Part shown: piece by piece, positions 52,566-61,067 of the stretch
Numbering within the stretch: the stretch's first letter is position 1
Layout: each line of letters opens with the position of its first letter
Assembly (NCBI RefSeq): GCF_013003985.1
Contig: NZ_CP053073.1
Location: forward strand, 1,798,001 to 1,862,000
DNA from: Usitatibacter palustris
Lineage (GTDB): Bacteria > Pseudomonadota > Gammaproteobacteria > Burkholderiales > Usitatibacteraceae
Direction: 5' to 3'
DNA length: 64,000 nucleotides
Translations under genes and position numbers: made by a program
Notes under the pieces: generated by a model
What the model was told of the DNA's origin: nothing
Seen by the model: the letters and a program-made list of their open reading frames with translations, nothing else
Database searches by the model: none

Positions 52566-54020
52566 ATGAGAGCTGTCCTCGCGCTTCTCCTCCTTTTTCT
52601 TTCCCTCGCCGGGAACGCCCAGGGCCAGGCCATCGGCTACGACGGGGCCCGGCACCTGCTCAACCGCACGGGCTTCGGCGCGACCGAAGCCGAAGTGCGC
52701 GACTACGCGAAGCTCTCGCGCCTGCAAGCGGTGGACCGCCTGCTCGCGGACACGCCGCGCGTGGCCGCCGGCAAGCCGCCCGCGTTCGTGGACGAGCCGC
52801 CGATGCCGTTCTACAAGTACCGGCAACTCGACGACGAAGCGAAGAAGGCCGAGCTTCGCCGTGTCGTGGAGCGCGGACTGATCCTGCGCGAATGGTGGTT
52901 CCGCGAGATGCTCACGTCAGCCTCGCCGCTCACGGAGCGCATGACGCTCTTCTGGCACAACCATTTCGCCACCAGCCAGCAGAAGGTACGCAGCCCGCAG
53001 CTCATGTATCGCCAGAACGTCCTGCTGCGGCGCGAGGCGCTGGGCAACTTCGGCACGCTGCTCCACGCCGTCGCGCGCGATCCGGCGATGCTCATTTACC
53101 TGGACAACGCCGGCAGCCGCCGCCAGGCGCCCAACGAGAACTTCGCCCGCGAGGTGATGGAACTCTTCACGGTCGGCGAAGGGCACTACGGCGAGAAGGA
53201 CATCAAGGAAGCCGCGCGCGCGTTCACCGGCTGGAGCCTCGATCGCGATTCGCTGGAGTTCACCAACCGCGCGTTGTGGCACGACGGCGGCGTGAAGACC
53301 GTGCTCGGCAAGCAGGGCCGCTTCGATGGCGACGACGTCCTCGACATCCTGCTCGCCCGTCCGGAGACCGGCACGTTCATCGTCGGCAAGCTCTGGAAGG
53401 AATTCGTTTCCCCCACGCCCGATCCGCGCGAAGTCGAGCGCCTCGCGGCCGCGTGGCGTGAGGCGCGCTACGAAGTGAAGCCGCTCATGCGCGCGATGCT
53501 CGTCTCCGACGCGTTCTGGTCCGCGGAGGCGCGCGGGGCGATCGTGAAGTCGCCCGTCGATCTCGTCGTCGGCACGATGAAGACCTTCGAGATCCGTCCG
53601 GCGACGCTGCGCCCCGCTGTGCTCGCCGCAGCGCTCCTCGGCCAGAACCCGATGTCGCCGCCGAACGTGAAGGGCTGGCCCGGCGGCGAAGCCTGGATCA
53701 ATTCCGCGACGCTCCTGGGCCGCAAGCAATTGCTCGAGCGCCTCTTCCGCGGCAGCGACGCGATGGCGATGACGATGGTCGCCGCCGAGGTGCCCGCGCC
53801 GATGGAGGGCCAGAACCCCGAAGCGCGTTTCCGGCGCCTGATGGAGCGGGGCATGCGCACCTACGCCTTCGATTGGGAACGCTGGTCGAAGACGCTGCCG
53901 CCCGCGAACGTGGAGCGCCTCGTGCTCGCGATGCCCGCGGTCAATCCCATGCCCGAAGGCACGGAAGGCGTGGAGCTCGTTCGCCACCTCACCGCCGACC
54001 CGGCCTACCAGCTCAAATGA
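52566..54020 (+). CDS. DUF1800 domain protein
   Basis: A 484-residue exported protein (signal MRAVLALLLLFLSLAGNAQG). It begins IGYDGARHLLNRTGFGATEAEVRDYAKLSRLQAVDRLLAD, which is the DUF1800 signature, and includes MTLFWHNHFATSQQKVRSP and GWPGGEAWINSATLLGRKQLLERLF. DUF1800 proteins are large secreted proteins of unknown biochemical role that are almost always next to a DUF1501 gene. That pairing is seen here with an ATGA overlap, so the two form an operon, presumably a secreted complex. Confidence 0.9.
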   Translation: MRAVLALLLLFLSLAGNAQGQAIGYDGARHLLNRTGFGATEAEVRDYAKLSRLQAVDRLLADTPRVAAGKPPAFVDEPPMPFYKYRQLDDEAKKAELRRVVERGLILREWWFREMLTSASPLTERMTLFWHNHFATSQQKVRSPQLMYRQNVLLRREALGNFGTLLHAVARDPAMLIYLDNAGSRRQAPNENFAREVMELFTVGEGHYGEKDIKEAARAFTGWSLDRDSLEFTNRALWHDGGVKTVLGKQGRFDGDDVLDILLARPETGTFIVGKLWKEFVSPTPDPREVERLAAAWREARYEVKPLMRAMLVSDAFWSAEARGAIVKSPVDLVVGTMKTFEIRPATLRPAVLAAALLGQNPMSPPNVKGWPGGEAWINSATLLGRKQLLERLFRGSDAMAMTMVAAEVPAPMEGQNPEARFRRLMERGMRTYAFDWERWSKTLPPANVERLVLAMPAVNPMPEGTEGVELVRHLTADPAYQLK

Positions 54021-55171
54021 AGCGCCGCGATTTCCTGCGCCTCGCTGCCGCGGTGCCCCTCGCGGGCTCGCTTGGCGGCGTTGCCTTCGCGGCACCTGCC
54101 GGAGGTAGCCGCCGCCTGCTCATCCTCGTCGAGCTGAAGGGCGGCAACGACGGACTGAACACCGTGATCCCGTATGCGGATCCACAATACGCGCGCCTCC
54201 GGCCGCGGATCGCGATCGACCGGGACCGCGTCCTCAAGCTCGACGACCAGCTCGGCCTGCATCCTTCGCTCGAGAAACTCATGCCGCTGTGGTCCGCGCG
54301 CGAGCTCGCGATCGTGCAGGGCGTGGGCTATCCCGATCCCAACCTCTCGCACTTCCGTTCGATCGAGATCTGGGACACGGCCTCGAAGAGCGAGGAATAC
54401 CTCGAGGACGGCTGGCTCGCGCGGGCCTTCGCCGCGTCGCCTTCGCCCGCCGCGTATGCCGCCGATGGCGTGGTGGTCGGTGCCGCGGACATGGGGCCGC
54501 TGCAGGGTGGGACGCGCGCGATCGCGCTCACGAGTCCCGAGCAGTTCCTGCGCAACGCGCGCCTCGCGCGAGATGCAGGTGTCGCGCGCAACCCGGCGCT
54601 CGCGCACATCCTGCGTGTCGAGCGCGAGATCATCGCCTCCGCCGAGAAGCTCAACGCCGGACATGTCTTCCAGACGGATTTCCCGCAAGGCGCGTTCGGC
54701 AACGCCGTGAAGACCGCCGCGCAGCTCGCGGCCAATCCGGCAGGCATTGCCGTGATCCGCGTGACGCTCGGGGGCTTCGACACCCATGCGAACCAGCAGG
54801 GCGTGCACGCGAACCTGCTGCGCCAGTTGGGGGAGGGTCTTGCGGCACTTCGCGAGGCGCTCATCGAGATCGATCGCTGGAAGACCACCACGATCGCGAC
54901 CTACTCGGAGTTCGGCCGTCGCCCGAAGGAGAACCAGAGCGGCGGCACCGACCATGGCACCGCCAATGTCCACCTAGTGATGGGCGGGGCGGTGAAGGGC
55001 GGGCTCCATGGCGCCGCCCCCAACCTCGAACGGATCGACGGCAACGGCAACCTCGCGCATGCCGTGGATTTCCGCGGCTACTACGCGACGCTGCTGGAGC
55101 GGTGGTGGGGCATCGACTCGCGCGGCCCGCTCAAGGGCCGGTTCGCGACCCTCGATGTACTTAATGCATGA
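54017..55171 (+). CDS. DUF1501 domain protein
   Basis: A 384-residue protein. It starts MKRRDFLRLAAAVPLAGSLGGVAFAA, a twin-arginine signal (RRDFLRL), so it is probably folded before export. The mature part LLILVELKGGNDGLNTVIPYADPQYARLRPRIAI and the later GGTDHGTANVHLVMGGAVKGG are typical of DUF1501, which has an alkaline phosphatase/sulfatase-like fold. Its start overlaps the DUF1800 stop. Activity is unknown in this family. The C-terminus is followed by an AT-rich gap. Confidence 0.9.
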   Translation: MKRRDFLRLAAAVPLAGSLGGVAFAAPAGGSRRLLILVELKGGNDGLNTVIPYADPQYARLRPRIAIDRDRVLKLDDQLGLHPSLEKLMPLWSARELAIVQGVGYPDPNLSHFRSIEIWDTASKSEEYLEDGWLARAFAASPSPAAYAADGVVVGAADMGPLQGGTRAIALTSPEQFLRNARLARDAGVARNPALAHILRVEREIIASAEKLNAGHVFQTDFPQGAFGNAVKTAAQLAANPAGIAVIRVTLGGFDTHANQQGVHANLLRQLGEGLAALREALIEIDRWKTTTIATYSEFGRRPKENQSGGTDHGTANVHLVMGGAVKGGLHGAAPNLERIDGNGNLAHAVDFRGYYATLLERWWGIDSRGPLKGRFATLDVLNA

Positions 55172-55241
55172 CTTTAAATGTGCAACTTAATATATTGATT
55201 CAGTTATATAAAACGCAATCGTCGTAGGGTACCCCCTCGGG

Positions 55242-55247
55242 TATAAT
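55242..55247 (+). promoter_or_regulatory. Candidate -10 box overlapping the tsaB start
   Basis: TATAAT at 55242-55247 is perfect but overlaps the annotated ATG at 55246. It ends about 7 bases before a GTG at 55255 that begins the TsaB homology (VNVLAIETS). If it is a real -10 box, transcription would start at or next to that GTG, giving a leaderless mRNA. A good -35 box is not visible. Confidence 0.35.
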
Positions 55248-55935
55248 GGCGCCCGTGAATGTCCTGGCCATCGAAACGTCCACCGAGCTTTGTTCCGCCG
55301 CCGTGCTTCGCGGTTCGGAGCTGTTCGTCGAGGAAACGGTGGCTGCGAACCGCCATTCCGAGCTCCTGGTCCCCATGGTCCAGCGCCTGCTCGAGCGTTC
55401 CCGGCTCGCCGTGGCCCAGATGAATGCCATCGCCTTCGGCCAGGGGCCGGGGTCCTTCACCGGGATCCGCATCGCCTGCGGCATGGCGCAGGGCCTCGCG
55501 TTCGGCGCCGAGCGTCCGGTGGTTCCGGTGCCTTCGCTGCTGGCCCTCGCCGAACAATCGAATGAATCGCGCGTGATCGCCGCGTTCGACGCCCGCATGG
55601 ACGAGGCCTACCTCGCGGCGTACGCGCGTTCGGGCGATGACTGGCAGGAGGTGATCGCGCCGTGCCTCGTCGACCGCGCGGCGCTGCCTTCGCTTCCCGG
55701 GCGCGGATGGGTTGCCACGGGCAGCGGATTCGACCGCTTCGACTGGCTGCGGACGCACTACCGCGATTCGATCGCCCTGCGCCTCGAGAACGACCTGCCG
55801 CGCGCCGGTTCCATCGCTCGCGTGGCCGCGCGCCGGATGGCCCGCGGGGAAAGCGTCGCGGCGGAGCAGGCCGCACCCCTATACTTGCGCGACAAGGTCG
55901 CCCTGACGACCGAAGAAAGGCAGGCCCGGCGGTGA
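55246..55935 (+). CDS. tsaB: tRNA threonylcarbamoyladenosine biosynthesis protein TsaB
   Basis: A 229-residue member of the ASKHA (actin-like ATPase) fold. VLAIETSTELCSAAV (about residue 6-20) and FGQGPGSFTGIRIACGMAQGLAF (about 63-85) are TsaB signatures. TsaB pairs with TsaD and TsaE to make the universal t6A modification of tRNA. The ATG at 55246 or the GTG at 55255 could be the start; homology begins at the GTG, so either is possible. The end overlaps the rimI start. As usual in this group, tsaB is followed by rimI. Confidence 0.93.
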   Translation: MAPVNVLAIETSTELCSAAVLRGSELFVEETVAANRHSELLVPMVQRLLERSRLAVAQMNAIAFGQGPGSFTGIRIACGMAQGLAFGAERPVVPVPSLLALAEQSNESRVIAAFDARMDEAYLAAYARSGDDWQEVIAPCLVDRAALPSLPGRGWVATGSGFDRFDWLRTHYRDSIALRLENDLPRAGSIARVAARRMARGESVAAEQAAPLYLRDKVALTTEERQARR

Positions 55936-56396
55936 GCGCCGTCCCCGTCCCGCAACTGCACTACCGCCCGATGCGCGCGACCGACCTGCAGGAAGTCGCG
56001 CGCCTGGAGAAGACGCTCTACGAATTTCCGTGGAGCCTCGGCAATTTCCGCGACTCGCTCAACGCGGGCTACGACTGCTGGGTCGCGTGCGAGGGCGAAA
56101 CCGTCATCGGCTACGCCGTGCTCATGATCGCGCTCGACGAGGCGCACCTGCTCAACATCGCCATCGCATCCGCCAGCCAGCGCCGCGGCACCGGGCGCGC
56201 GTTCCTGAAGAAGATCCTCGGCGTGGCCAAGGCCGCGGGCTGCCTGATCGTCTACCTCGAAGTGCGGCCCTCGAACGTCGCCGCGCGCCACCTCTATCGC
56301 ACCTCGGGCTTCCAGCAGATCGCGATCCGCCCCAACTACTACCCCTCGGTCGCCGGCCGCGAGGACGCGTTGTTCCTCGGCCTCACCCTGCGATGA
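55932..56396 (+). CDS. rimI: Ribosomal protein S18 alanine N-acetyltransferase RimI
   Basis: A 154-residue GNAT acetyltransferase, starting at a GTG that overlaps the tsaB stop. LLNIAIASASQRRGTGRAFLKKIL (about 75-98) is the acetyl-CoA binding loop (QRRGTG), and VRPSNVAARHLYRTSGFQQIAIRPNYYP is the C-terminal GNAT motif that typifies RimI. It acetylates the N-terminal Ala of ribosomal protein S18. The tsaB-rimI order supports the assignment over other GNAT enzymes. Confidence 0.9.
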   Translation: MSAVPVPQLHYRPMRATDLQEVARLEKTLYEFPWSLGNFRDSLNAGYDCWVACEGETVIGYAVLMIALDEAHLLNIAIASASQRRGTGRAFLKKILGVAKAAGCLIVYLEVRPSNVAARHLYRTSGFQQIAIRPNYYPSVAGREDALFLGLTLR

Positions 56397-57133
56397 ACGA
56401 ACGCATGCTGAAGGAGCTCGAGCTCCTGCCGGTCGTGAAGCTCTACGGAATGCCGCCGCCTGCCGTTTCCGTGCAGGTCGAGCAGCCGGTCTCCGCTCCG
56501 CAATCCGCGCCCGCGGCGCAACCCGCCCCGCGCGTGGAATTGCCGGTCCAACGAATCGAGAAGATGGAAAGCCTCGACTGGAAGTCGCTTCGCGAAAGCG
56601 TGCTCACCTGCACGAAGTGCGAGCTGTGCAAGGGCCGCACGCAGGCGGTGTTCGGCGTGGGCAGCGAGACGGGTCCGTGGCTCTTCGTGGGCGAGGGCCC
56701 CGGTGCCGACGAAGACCAGCAGGGAGAGCCTTTCGTGGGCCAGGCCGGCAAGTTGCTCGACAACATGCTCACGGCCGCGGGACTCAAGCGCGGGCGCGAC
56801 GTGTACATCGCCAACGTCGTGAAGTGCCGCCCGCCGGGCAATCGCACGCCCAAGCCCGAGGAAGCGGCGGCCTGTGCACCGTACCTCGACCGGCAGATCG
56901 AGCTGATCGCGCCCAAGGTGATCGTGGCGCTCGGCAAGACCGCCGCGATTCGCCTGCTCGGGGAAGATGTCGCGGAAAAGAGCATGGGAAGCCTTCGCGG
57001 CCGCAAGCACGACTACAAGGGCACGCCGCTCGTCATCACTTACCATCCGGCGTACCTGCTCAGGACCCTGCCCGACAAGGCGAAAGCCTGGGAAGACCTG
57101 CTTTTTGCACGCCGCACGCTCGCGGCATCTTGA
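56393..57133 (+). CDS. Uracil-DNA glycosylase, family 4
   Basis: A 246-residue family 4 uracil-DNA glycosylase. The first 60 residues form a Pro/Ala/Gln-rich linker-like extension, and the enzyme domain starts at about 60. The iron-sulfur Cys residues are CTKCELC (about 73-79), with the others near NVVKCRPPG and AAACAPYL. The catalytic motif GEGPGADEDQQGEPFVGQAGKLLD (about 98-120) and the second motif ITYHPAYLLR complete the family pattern. It removes uracil from DNA. The start overlaps the rimI stop (ATGA). Confidence 0.92.
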   Translation: MNERMLKELELLPVVKLYGMPPPAVSVQVEQPVSAPQSAPAAQPAPRVELPVQRIEKMESLDWKSLRESVLTCTKCELCKGRTQAVFGVGSETGPWLFVGEGPGADEDQQGEPFVGQAGKLLDNMLTAAGLKRGRDVYIANVVKCRPPGNRTPKPEEAAACAPYLDRQIELIAPKVIVALGKTAAIRLLGEDVAEKSMGSLRGRKHDYKGTPLVITYHPAYLLRTLPDKAKAWEDLLFARRTLAAS

Positions 57134-57198
57134 ATCCGGCCCGGATCGTCCCAACCATTCGCGCTGCATCTCACCGTCCATAGGGAGGACATCGCCTC

Positions 57199-57792
57199 AT
57201 GCGCAAGCTTCTGTCGTTCTATGCAGTCACCGTATTGCTCCTGCTTTCGGGTTGCGGCTACAACGACTTCCAGACCAAGGACGAACAGGTGAAGGCCGCC
57301 TGGGCCGAGGTGCTGAACCAGTACAAGCGCCGTGCCGACCTCATTCCGAACCTCGTGCAGACGGTGCAGGGCTACGCGGCGCAGGAGAAGGACGTGCTCG
57401 TGGGCGTGACCAACGCGCGCGCGAAGGCGACCTCGATCAACGCCACGCCGGAAATGGTCAATGACCCGGCCGCGATGCAGAAATTCCAGGCCGCGCAAGG
57501 CGAACTCTCGGGTGCGTTGTCGCGACTGCTCGTGACGGTCGAGGCCTACCCGCAACTGAAGAGCGACACGCTCTTCCGCGACCTCCAGGCCCAGCTCGAG
57601 GGAACGGAGAACCGCATCACGACCGCGCGCAACCGCTTCATCAAGACCGTGCAGGACTACAACATCCTCGCGCGCCAGTTCCCGACCAACCTCACGGCCA
57701 TGATCTTCGGCTACAAGGAAAAGGCGAGCTTCACGGTCGAGAACGAGAAAGCGATTGCCGAGCCACCGAAGGTCGACTTCAAGAAGCAGTAA
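57199..57792 (+). CDS. lemA: LemA family protein
   Basis: A 197-residue LemA protein with a lipoprotein-type signal (TVLLLLSGC, Cys about residue 18) followed by GYNDFQTKDEQVKAAWAEVLNQYKRRADLIPNLVQTVQGYA, the family signature. Predicted helices suggest an extended four-helix bundle as in LemA structures. The gene begins a three-gene group with two TPM proteins, an arrangement common in proteobacteria and linked to envelope quality or photosystem-type repair functions by analogy only. A ribosome site GGGAGGA (about 57182-57188) precedes the ATG. The function is unknown. Confidence 0.92.
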   Translation: MRKLLSFYAVTVLLLLSGCGYNDFQTKDEQVKAAWAEVLNQYKRRADLIPNLVQTVQGYAAQEKDVLVGVTNARAKATSINATPEMVNDPAAMQKFQAAQGELSGALSRLLVTVEAYPQLKSDTLFRDLQAQLEGTENRITTARNRFIKTVQDYNILARQFPTNLTAMIFGYKEKASFTVENEKAIAEPPKVDFKKQ

Positions 57793-57795
57793 TCG

Positions 57796-58731
57796 ATGAA
57801 CCGGGGTTTCGCCCCGATGCGCGGGCTCCTGCTTCTGGCGGGAGCCCTCGCTTTTTGCGCGTCGGCGTTCGCGCAGGATCCGGCCGATCCGATTCCCGTC
57901 CCGAAGCTCACGGGCCGGGTGGTCGATCTCACCGGCACGCTCACCGCGCCCGAGCGATCCGCGCTCGACCAGAAGCTGCGCGCCTTCGAGCAATCGAAGG
58001 GCTCGCAGGTCGCGGTGCTGCTCGTGCCGTCGATCGGCAACGAAACCATCGAGGATTTCGCCGGGCGCGTGACCGACGCGTGGCAGCTCGGCCGCAAGGG
58101 CGTGGATGACGGCGTGCTCTTCGTCATCGCCAAGCAGCAACGCAAGATGCGCATCCACAACGGCCGCGGCGTGCAGGGCGTGATGACCGATGCGCTCTCC
58201 AAGCGCATCCTTGCCGAGATCGTTTCGCCGGCCTTCCGCAACGGCGACTTCAGTGGCGGCATCAACGCCGGTGCGGACGCGATCATCAAGGCGATCGAGG
58301 GCGAGGATCTTCCCGTGCCCACGTTCCGCTCGTCGTCGGGCGCGAAGAAGGTCGGCGTCTCGTTCCCGGGAGGCGACAACTTCTTCATGCTCGCCTTCTT
58401 CCTCGTGCCCATCGTCGCCGCTGTCTTGCGCAAGCTCGTCGGACGGCTCGGCGCCGCGGGACTCACCGGGGCCATCACGGGTGCGGCGGCCTGGTTCCTC
58501 TTCGGGAGCCTTCTCGTCACCGGCATTGCGGTCGTGGTCGCCGCGTTCTTCGGCCTCATCACCGGCACCGCCGGCCCCGGCCGCGGACGCTCCACGTTCG
58601 ACGGATGGGGCAGCGGTGGTGGCTGGTCGGGTGGTGGAGGAGGCGGCGGTTGGTCCGGCGGTGGCGACAGCGGCGGCTTCAGCGGCGGGGGCGGCGGCTT
58701 CGATGGCGGCGGCGCCTCGGGAGACTGGTGA
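57796..58731 (+). CDS. TPM domain protein with glycine-rich tail (YgcG-like)
   Basis: A 311-residue protein. It has a signal peptide (cleavage near residue 26, AFAQ), then a TPM (TLP18.3/Psb32/MOLO-1) domain at about 40-170 with VVDLTGTLTAPERSALDQKLRAFE and GVDDGVLFVIAKQQRKMRIHNGRGVQG. A membrane region follows (about 195-255) and then a Gly-rich tail with WSGGG repeats ending GASGDW. The tail is a hallmark of the YgcG/YkgI-type TPM proteins. Its start follows lemA by 3 bases, and its stop overlaps the next TPM gene (TGATG). Confidence 0.88.
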   Translation: MNRGFAPMRGLLLLAGALAFCASAFAQDPADPIPVPKLTGRVVDLTGTLTAPERSALDQKLRAFEQSKGSQVAVLLVPSIGNETIEDFAGRVTDAWQLGRKGVDDGVLFVIAKQQRKMRIHNGRGVQGVMTDALSKRILAEIVSPAFRNGDFSGGINAGADAIIKAIEGEDLPVPTFRSSSGAKKVGVSFPGGDNFFMLAFFLVPIVAAVLRKLVGRLGAAGLTGAITGAAAWFLFGSLLVTGIAVVVAAFFGLITGTAGPGRGRSTFDGWGSGGGWSGGGGGGGWSGGGDSGGFSGGGGGFDGGGASGDW

Positions 58732-59231
58732 TGCAATTCCTCAAACGGTTCCTGCGCCACATGGCGATGACCCCGTACAAGTCGAAGCTCTGCTTTCCCG
58801 ACAAGACGATGGCCGAGATCCAGCGCGTGGTCGCCGAGTGCGAGGCGAAGCATCGCGGCGAAGTGCGCTTCGTGGTTGAAGCCGAGCTCTCGACGGCGCA
58901 GCTCTGGGCGAACATGACTTCCCGCCAGCGCGCGATCGAAGTGTTCTCCTCGCTCCAGGTCTGGAACACCGAGGAGAACTCGGGAATCCTCATCTACCTG
59001 CTGCTCGCCGACCACAAGGTCGAGATCGTTGCCGACCGCGGTATCAACGCGAAGGTCGCGGACGACGCGTGGCGATCGATCTGCAGCGCGATGGAGCAGG
59101 AATATCGCGCCGGCCGGTTCGAATCCGGCGCCATTGCGGGGGTGAAGGCCGCCTCCGAGCTCCTGGTCGCGCACTTTCCGGCCCGCGAAACCAACGCCAA
59201 CGAGCTGCCGGACGCCCCCGTCCGCATGTAA
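58731..59231 (+). CDS. TPM domain protein, signal-less
   Basis: A 166-residue protein containing a TPM-like domain: LCFPDKTMAEIQRVVAECEAKHRGEVRFVVEAELS and VWNTEENSGILIYLLLADHKVEIVADRGI. It lacks a signal peptide and starts MQFLKRFLRHMAMTPYK, so it may be cytoplasmic or membrane-peripheral. It is the third gene of the lemA group and overlaps the preceding stop. The presence of two TPM proteins next to LemA is common, and a joint role is inferred. The function is unknown. Confidence 0.85.
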   Translation: MQFLKRFLRHMAMTPYKSKLCFPDKTMAEIQRVVAECEAKHRGEVRFVVEAELSTAQLWANMTSRQRAIEVFSSLQVWNTEENSGILIYLLLADHKVEIVADRGINAKVADDAWRSICSAMEQEYRAGRFESGAIAGVKAASELLVAHFPARETNANELPDAPVRM

Positions 59232-59247
59232 CGCCGTGTAACGGCGT
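59231..59247 (+). terminator. Weak hairpin after the lemA group
   Basis: ACGCCG (59231-59236) and CGGCGT (59242-59247) pair around TGTAA directly after the stop codon, but no T run follows. It may attenuate transcription; a true intrinsic terminator is unlikely. Confidence 0.25.
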
Positions 59248-59320
59248 GCGTTTCGCCGCGCGGATTTTGATAAGCTTTTCGATACGCGATTTCGCCGCGT
59301 GAAACCTCGACGAGCCCCCC

Positions 59321-60073
59321 ATGGAACAAACCGTTCGCAAGGCCTTCGACGTGCTGGAAGCCCTCGCCCGCGCCCGTGAACCCCGGCGCCTGACTGACCT
59401 GGCGCGAGAACTCTCCCTCACCAAACCCAACGTGTATCGCCTGCTCTCGACGCTCAGCGAGCTGGGCTACGTTTCCAAGGAAGAAGCGACGAGCCGCTAC
59501 AGCGCGACGCTCAAGCTCTGGGAACTGGGCTCCGTGCTGGTTCGCGACGGCAACCTCATTGCCAAGACCGCGCCTCGCCTGCGCGAGCTGGCCGAGGCAA
59601 GCCACGAGTCGGTGCAGCTCGCGGTCTACGACGCCGGATTCGCGGTGTTCGTGAACAAGCTCGACAGCCCGCGCCCCATCAAGGCGATGACCACGATCGG
59701 CAGCCGCGTTCCGGCCGCCTGCGCCTCGACCGGCAAGGCGATCCTCGCGTTCCTGCCCGACCGCGAAGTCACACTCGCACTCTCGCTGCTCAAGCGCTTC
59801 ACGCCGCTCACGCGCATGCGCCGCGTGGACCTCGACCGCGACCTCGAAAGCGCGCGCAAGCAGGGCTACGCGGTCAACCATGGCGAATGGCGGGCAGGCG
59901 TGTGCGGCATTGCCGCGCCCGTGCGCGATTCCGATGGCCACGTGATCGCCTCGCTCGGCGTTTGGGGTGCGGAGGACAGCATCCTCGGCCCGCGCCGCGA
60001 AGAGTTGAGTGCGATGGTGCTGGAGACCTCGCGCGAGGCTTCGCGCGACTTCGGGTTTACCGCCACGCGCTAG
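59321..60073 (+). CDS. IclR family transcriptional regulator
   Basis: A 250-residue regulator. The N-terminal winged helix-turn-helix (about residues 5-65) reads RKAFDVLEALARAREPRRLTDLARELSLTKPNVYRLLSTLSELGY, and the C-terminal IclR effector domain (from about 85) has AVYDAGFAVFVNKLDSPRPIKAMTTIGSRVPAACASTGKAILAFL. IclR proteins bind small organic acids. No catabolic gene is adjacent: the upstream lemA group and downstream ccm operon are unrelated, so its target is probably elsewhere. Its stop overlaps the ccmH stop on the other strand. The 89-base upstream gap is AT-rich. Confidence 0.9.
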   Translation: MEQTVRKAFDVLEALARAREPRRLTDLARELSLTKPNVYRLLSTLSELGYVSKEEATSRYSATLKLWELGSVLVRDGNLIAKTAPRLRELAEASHESVQLAVYDAGFAVFVNKLDSPRPIKAMTTIGSRVPAACASTGKAILAFLPDREVTLALSLLKRFTPLTRMRRVDLDRDLESARKQGYAVNHGEWRAGVCGIAAPVRDSDGHVIASLGVWGAEDSILGPRREELSAMVLETSREASRDFGFTATR

Positions 60074-60543
60074 GCGCGGTTCGAGTCGTCCCCGGAAAGC
60101 AGCTTCTCGATTTCCTTGCGGCGTGCCGTGCCCTCGACGGGTGCGGCAGTTGCTGCCTTTGCGCGCGGGCGCACGATGCGCCACACCAGGAACGCGCCCG
60201 CGAACAGCGCGAACGCGGGAAGCAACCACAGCACGAGCGTCGTGGCCTTGAACGGCGGCCGGTACAACACGAAGTCGCCGTAGCGCTGGACCATGTAGTC
60301 GCGGATCTGCGCATCGGTCGCGCCCTTGCCGATCTGGTCGCGGATCTGGTTGCGAAGGTCTAGCGCGAGTGGTGCATTGGAATCCGCGATCGTCTGGTTC
60401 TGGCAGACGAGGCAGCGCAATTCTTCCGCGAGTCCCCGCAGTCGTTGCTCGACGACCGGATCGGGCTTGGCGACCTCGTTGGCTTGTCCGAGTGCGCCGC
60501 CGACGACGGCGAGGCCCAGGACCAGCAGCAGCGCGCGGGTCAT
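60070..60543 (-). CDS. ccmH: Cytochrome c-type biogenesis protein CcmH
   Basis: A 157-residue protein with a signal peptide and the conserved LRCLVCQNQ (about 42-50), whose two Cys reduce the apocytochrome haem-binding thiols. The segment ADSNAPLALDLRNQIRDQIGKGATDAQIRDYMVQRYGDFVLYRPP is characteristic. A membrane helix follows at about 103-122. This corresponds to the N-terminal part of the larger CcmH/CcmI arrangement; no TPR-containing CcmI follows in the window. The start overlaps the ccmG stop (ATGA). Confidence 0.93.
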   Translation of the reverse strand: MTRALLLVLGLAVVGGALGQANEVAKPDPVVEQRLRGLAEELRCLVCQNQTIADSNAPLALDLRNQIRDQIGKGATDAQIRDYMVQRYGDFVLYRPPFKATTLVLWLLPAFALFAGAFLVWRIVRPRAKAATAAPVEGTARRKEIEKLLSGDDSNRA

Positions 60544-61067
60544 TGCAGGCTCCTCAGCAACGGCAGGATGGTTTTCTCGAGCGCCTCGGGCGTGATCGGG
60601 CCGATCTGCTTGTGGCGGATGACGCCCGCCTTGTCGATCACGAAGGTTTCGGGCGCACCGTACACGCCATAGTCGATGCCCACGCGGCCATCGATGTCCC
60701 AGGCCGACAGCGCATAGGGGTTGCCGAAGCGCTCGAGCCAGCGCGTCGCATCCTCGCGCTTGTCCTTGTAGTTGAGCCCCACGACCGGAACGAGGTTGCG
60801 CTTGGCGAGCTCGACGAGCAGCGGATGCTCGACGCGGCACGAGACGCACCAGGAAGCCCAGACGTTGAGCATCCACACGCGGCCCTTCATGTCCTCGGGC
60901 TTGAAGGAGGACTTCGCGTCGTGGAGCTGCGCGATGTCGAACGCGGGCGCGGCCTTGCCGATGAGAGGCGAGGGTACTTCGCGTGGATCGCGCGTGAGGC
61001 CGATCGCGAAGAACGCGACCAGTCCTGCGAAGATCAGGAACGGGATGACGAACTTCAGGTGACGCAT
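60540..61067 (-). CDS. ccmG: Thiol:disulfide interchange protein CcmG/DsbE
   Basis: A 175-residue membrane-anchored thioredoxin-like protein. It has an N-terminal anchor (KFVIPFLIFAGLVAFFAIGL) and a thioredoxin fold with the active-site WASWCVSC (about 77-84) and GAPETFVIDKAGVIRHKQIGPI (cis-Pro region). It keeps CcmH and apocytochrome cysteines reduced in the periplasm. Its start overlaps the ccmF stop by one base, and its stop overlaps ccmH. Confidence 0.95.
   Translation of the reverse strand: MRHLKFVIPFLIFAGLVAFFAIGLTRDPREVPSPLIGKAAPAFDIAQLHDAKSSFKPEDMKGRVWMLNVWASWCVSCRVEHPLLVELAKRNLVPVVGLNYKDKREDATRWLERFGNPYALSAWDIDGRVGIDYGVYGAPETFVIDKAGVIRHKQIGPITPEALEKTILPLLRSLQ

Noticed and set aside
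59231..59247. Hairpin after the TPM gene as a strong terminator
   Set aside because: Short stem and no T tract; listed only as weak.
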